A stretch of DNA of 8,731 nt, from positions 1 through 8,731 of the forward strand of contig JAGBPV010000016.1 in assembly GCA_017633195.1 (NCBI GenBank), given 5' to 3'. The stretch's first letter is position 1. Each line of letters opens with the position of its first letter. The position numbers were made by a program, and so were the translations under genes. This DNA comes from a bacterium (GTDB taxonomy: Bacteria; Bacillota_I; Bacilli_A; Mycoplasmatales; Mycoplasmoidaceae). This document shows, piece by piece, positions 7,702-8,731 of the stretch. The notes under the pieces are model-generated. The model did no database searches. It was given only the letters and a program-made list of their open reading frames with translations, and was not told the DNA's origin.

Positions 7702-7738
7702 TTTTTCTTTTTTTACTAAAAAAGACAAATAGAAAAAA

Positions 7739-8158
7739 TTAATTTAAATGTTTAACAATGCAATTAGCACTTAATAAATTAATAAAATTATTTAATGAAT
7801 AACACTTACCAAAATTACCAAAATAACTTTTAACTAATTGTTGAACATATGTTTCTGTAAAAGTTCCATAATATGCAGGATCTTTTCATATTTCTATAGC
7901 ATCTTTATTTGTTTTTAAATGAAGAATTAAATTATTCATTTCTTTTGTTTTAAAATTATATTCATTCTTAAATTCACTTAATAATTTGATTGCTTCATCT
8001 ACTTTAATTTGTTCAATTAAATTAATAATTCTATTGCAATATTCTTTTTTAATTTTGCTAAATCCTTTAATTTGAGCAACAAATAAATCTCTTTGTGTTC
8101 TATTTTTATAATTAAAATCTCTCTTAATTCTACTTTTTAAATGAAATTTATCTAATAC
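7739..8158 (-). pseudogene. UPF0236 / ISLre2-family transposase, C-terminal remnant (about 139 aa)
   Basis: The minus-strand frame from about 8158 to TAA 7739-7741 begins with VLDKFHLKSRIKRDF, the conserved Asp-Lys-Phe-His-Leu motif of UPF0236/ISLre2 transposases. A charged helical region (KVDEAIKLLSEFKNEYNF) and a C-terminal block GTFTETYVQQLVKSYFGNFG follow, corresponding to the Glu-containing segment of that family. One TGA Trp is present. The N-terminal two thirds of the protein are missing; at the junction the DNA runs directly into a topoisomerase gene in another frame, with no start codon. It is a truncated, inactive copy. A diverged relative (45 of 59 residues identical in the overlap) sits at 1-182 in the opposite orientation. 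Family naming is from memory of the motif, not a search. Confidence 0.72.
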
Positions 8159-8731
8159 TATCAGTTCTTGGATATGTAATTAATCCTTGTTCATACAATA
8201 CTTGTAATAAACTTTGAGTTTTTTGTGCACTTATATTAAACTTTTTCATTGCATATTCTAAAAAACTAGCAGTATCAAATGGTAGATGTGGTCTTTGATA
8301 AACTTCTTTTTCTTCATGTTTAATAAATTCAAAAGAATTATCTAATACATCAATAAACTTATTAATTTCTTCTATAGTACTAAACTTAGTATTTATTTTT
8401 TCATTTTCTATTAAGCTTAACTTTATATTTGTATTATTTACACTAATGATTGGATTAATAGTTCATCAATATTTTGGAACATAATTTCTAATTTCATATT
8501 CTCTATTCACAATAATTCGCAATGCTTCGCTTTGAACTCTACCAATACTTAAATCTTTCATTTTCATTAAGTTATAAGCAAAACTACTTGCTTTATATCC
8601 AAATAATTTATCAAATATTTGTCTTGTTAATTGTGCATTAACTAAATTCATATCAATTTGTCTTGGATTATTAATAGCTTTAATAATTGATTCTTTATTA
8701 ATTTCTTCAAAAGTAATTCTTTTACATTTAT
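8148..8731 (-). pseudogene. Type IA DNA topoisomerase (TopA/TrsI-like), truncated after the active site
   Basis: The frame enters at the window edge and runs to TAA 8148-8150. Recognisable type IA blocks follow in order: KRITFEEINKESI and IDMNLVNAQLTRQIFDKLFG, then SIGRVQSEALRIIVNREYEI, then the domain near PFDTASFLEYAMKKFNISAQ, then LITYPRTDS with the catalytic Tyr. Two adjacent TGA codons encode Trp (KYWWTI), which is why only 8466-8651 appears under the standard code. After TDSIR the gene stops because UPF0236 transposase sequence begins in another frame. Normal enzymes continue well past this motif, so the product is incomplete. The N-terminal TOPRIM domain lies outside the window. Because chromosomal topA is normally essential, I infer an accessory paralogue, perhaps from the conjugative element (Gram-positive plasmids carry TrsI topoisomerases). 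Confidence 0.8.

Larger units (their letters stand above)
7326..7738. other. Non-coding spacer with GC-rich patch and many inverted repeats
   Basis: No gene is seen. Besides the nested block at 7539-7701, there are hairpins GTTGT/ACAAC (7343-7347/7353-7357) and TTATTAC/GTAATAA (7406-7412/7416-7422). About 7503-7560 is roughly half G+C, far above the rest of the window. In mollicutes such patches often mark structured RNA, but none of the standard RNA genes (tRNA, tmRNA, RNase P, SRP) is recognisable. Confidence 0.55.

Noticed and set aside
1..8731. CRISPR array or toxin-antitoxin pair
   Set aside because: No regularly spaced direct repeats, and no adjacent pair of small genes with recognisable toxin or antitoxin motifs.

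Overview
The window comes from a very AT-rich mollicute (Mycoplasma/Ureaplasma/Spiroplasma-type). Reading TGA as tryptophan (genetic code 4) joins what look like many short ORFs into long uninterrupted genes. Two examples are the TGA-TGA pair in the small pilin-like gene and the many in-frame TGA codons of the VirB4 gene. Two lipoproteins with mollicute-style signal peptides agree with this. The genus cannot be fixed from the sequence alone.

The core (6864 down to 2321, minus strand) is a compact type IV secretion operon of a mycoplasma integrative conjugative element (ICE). It encodes a two-helix pilin-like protein, a polytopic VirB6/TrsL-like channel protein, and a VirB4/TraE ATPase whose N-terminus carries PrgI-like membrane helices. 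Gaps are 23 and 3 nt. All three genes are intact. The order matches, from memory, the Mbov_0395-0396-0397 cluster of M. bovis ICE. No coupling ATPase, relaxase or ICE integrase is visible.

Downstream (2054 to 415, minus strand) lie a lipoprotein gene whose frame is cut by a TAG and then a frameshift, a second small lipoprotein ORF, and a fragment that looks like that ORF's decayed tail. Upstream (right side) lie an IS3-family transposase remnant (6937-7320), a non-coding stretch with a GC-rich patch and nested inverted repeats (7340-7738), the C-terminal remnant of an ISLre2/UPF0236 transposase (7739-8158), and a type IA topoisomerase cut off right after its active-site motif (8148-8731). The first 182 bases hold a second, diverged UPF0236 C-terminus on the plus strand, so related transposase remnants point inward at both ends.

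Overall this looks like a preserved conjugation-channel module surrounded by insertion-sequence debris and decaying cargo. The feature least explained by known families is the nested inverted-repeat block at 7539-7701.
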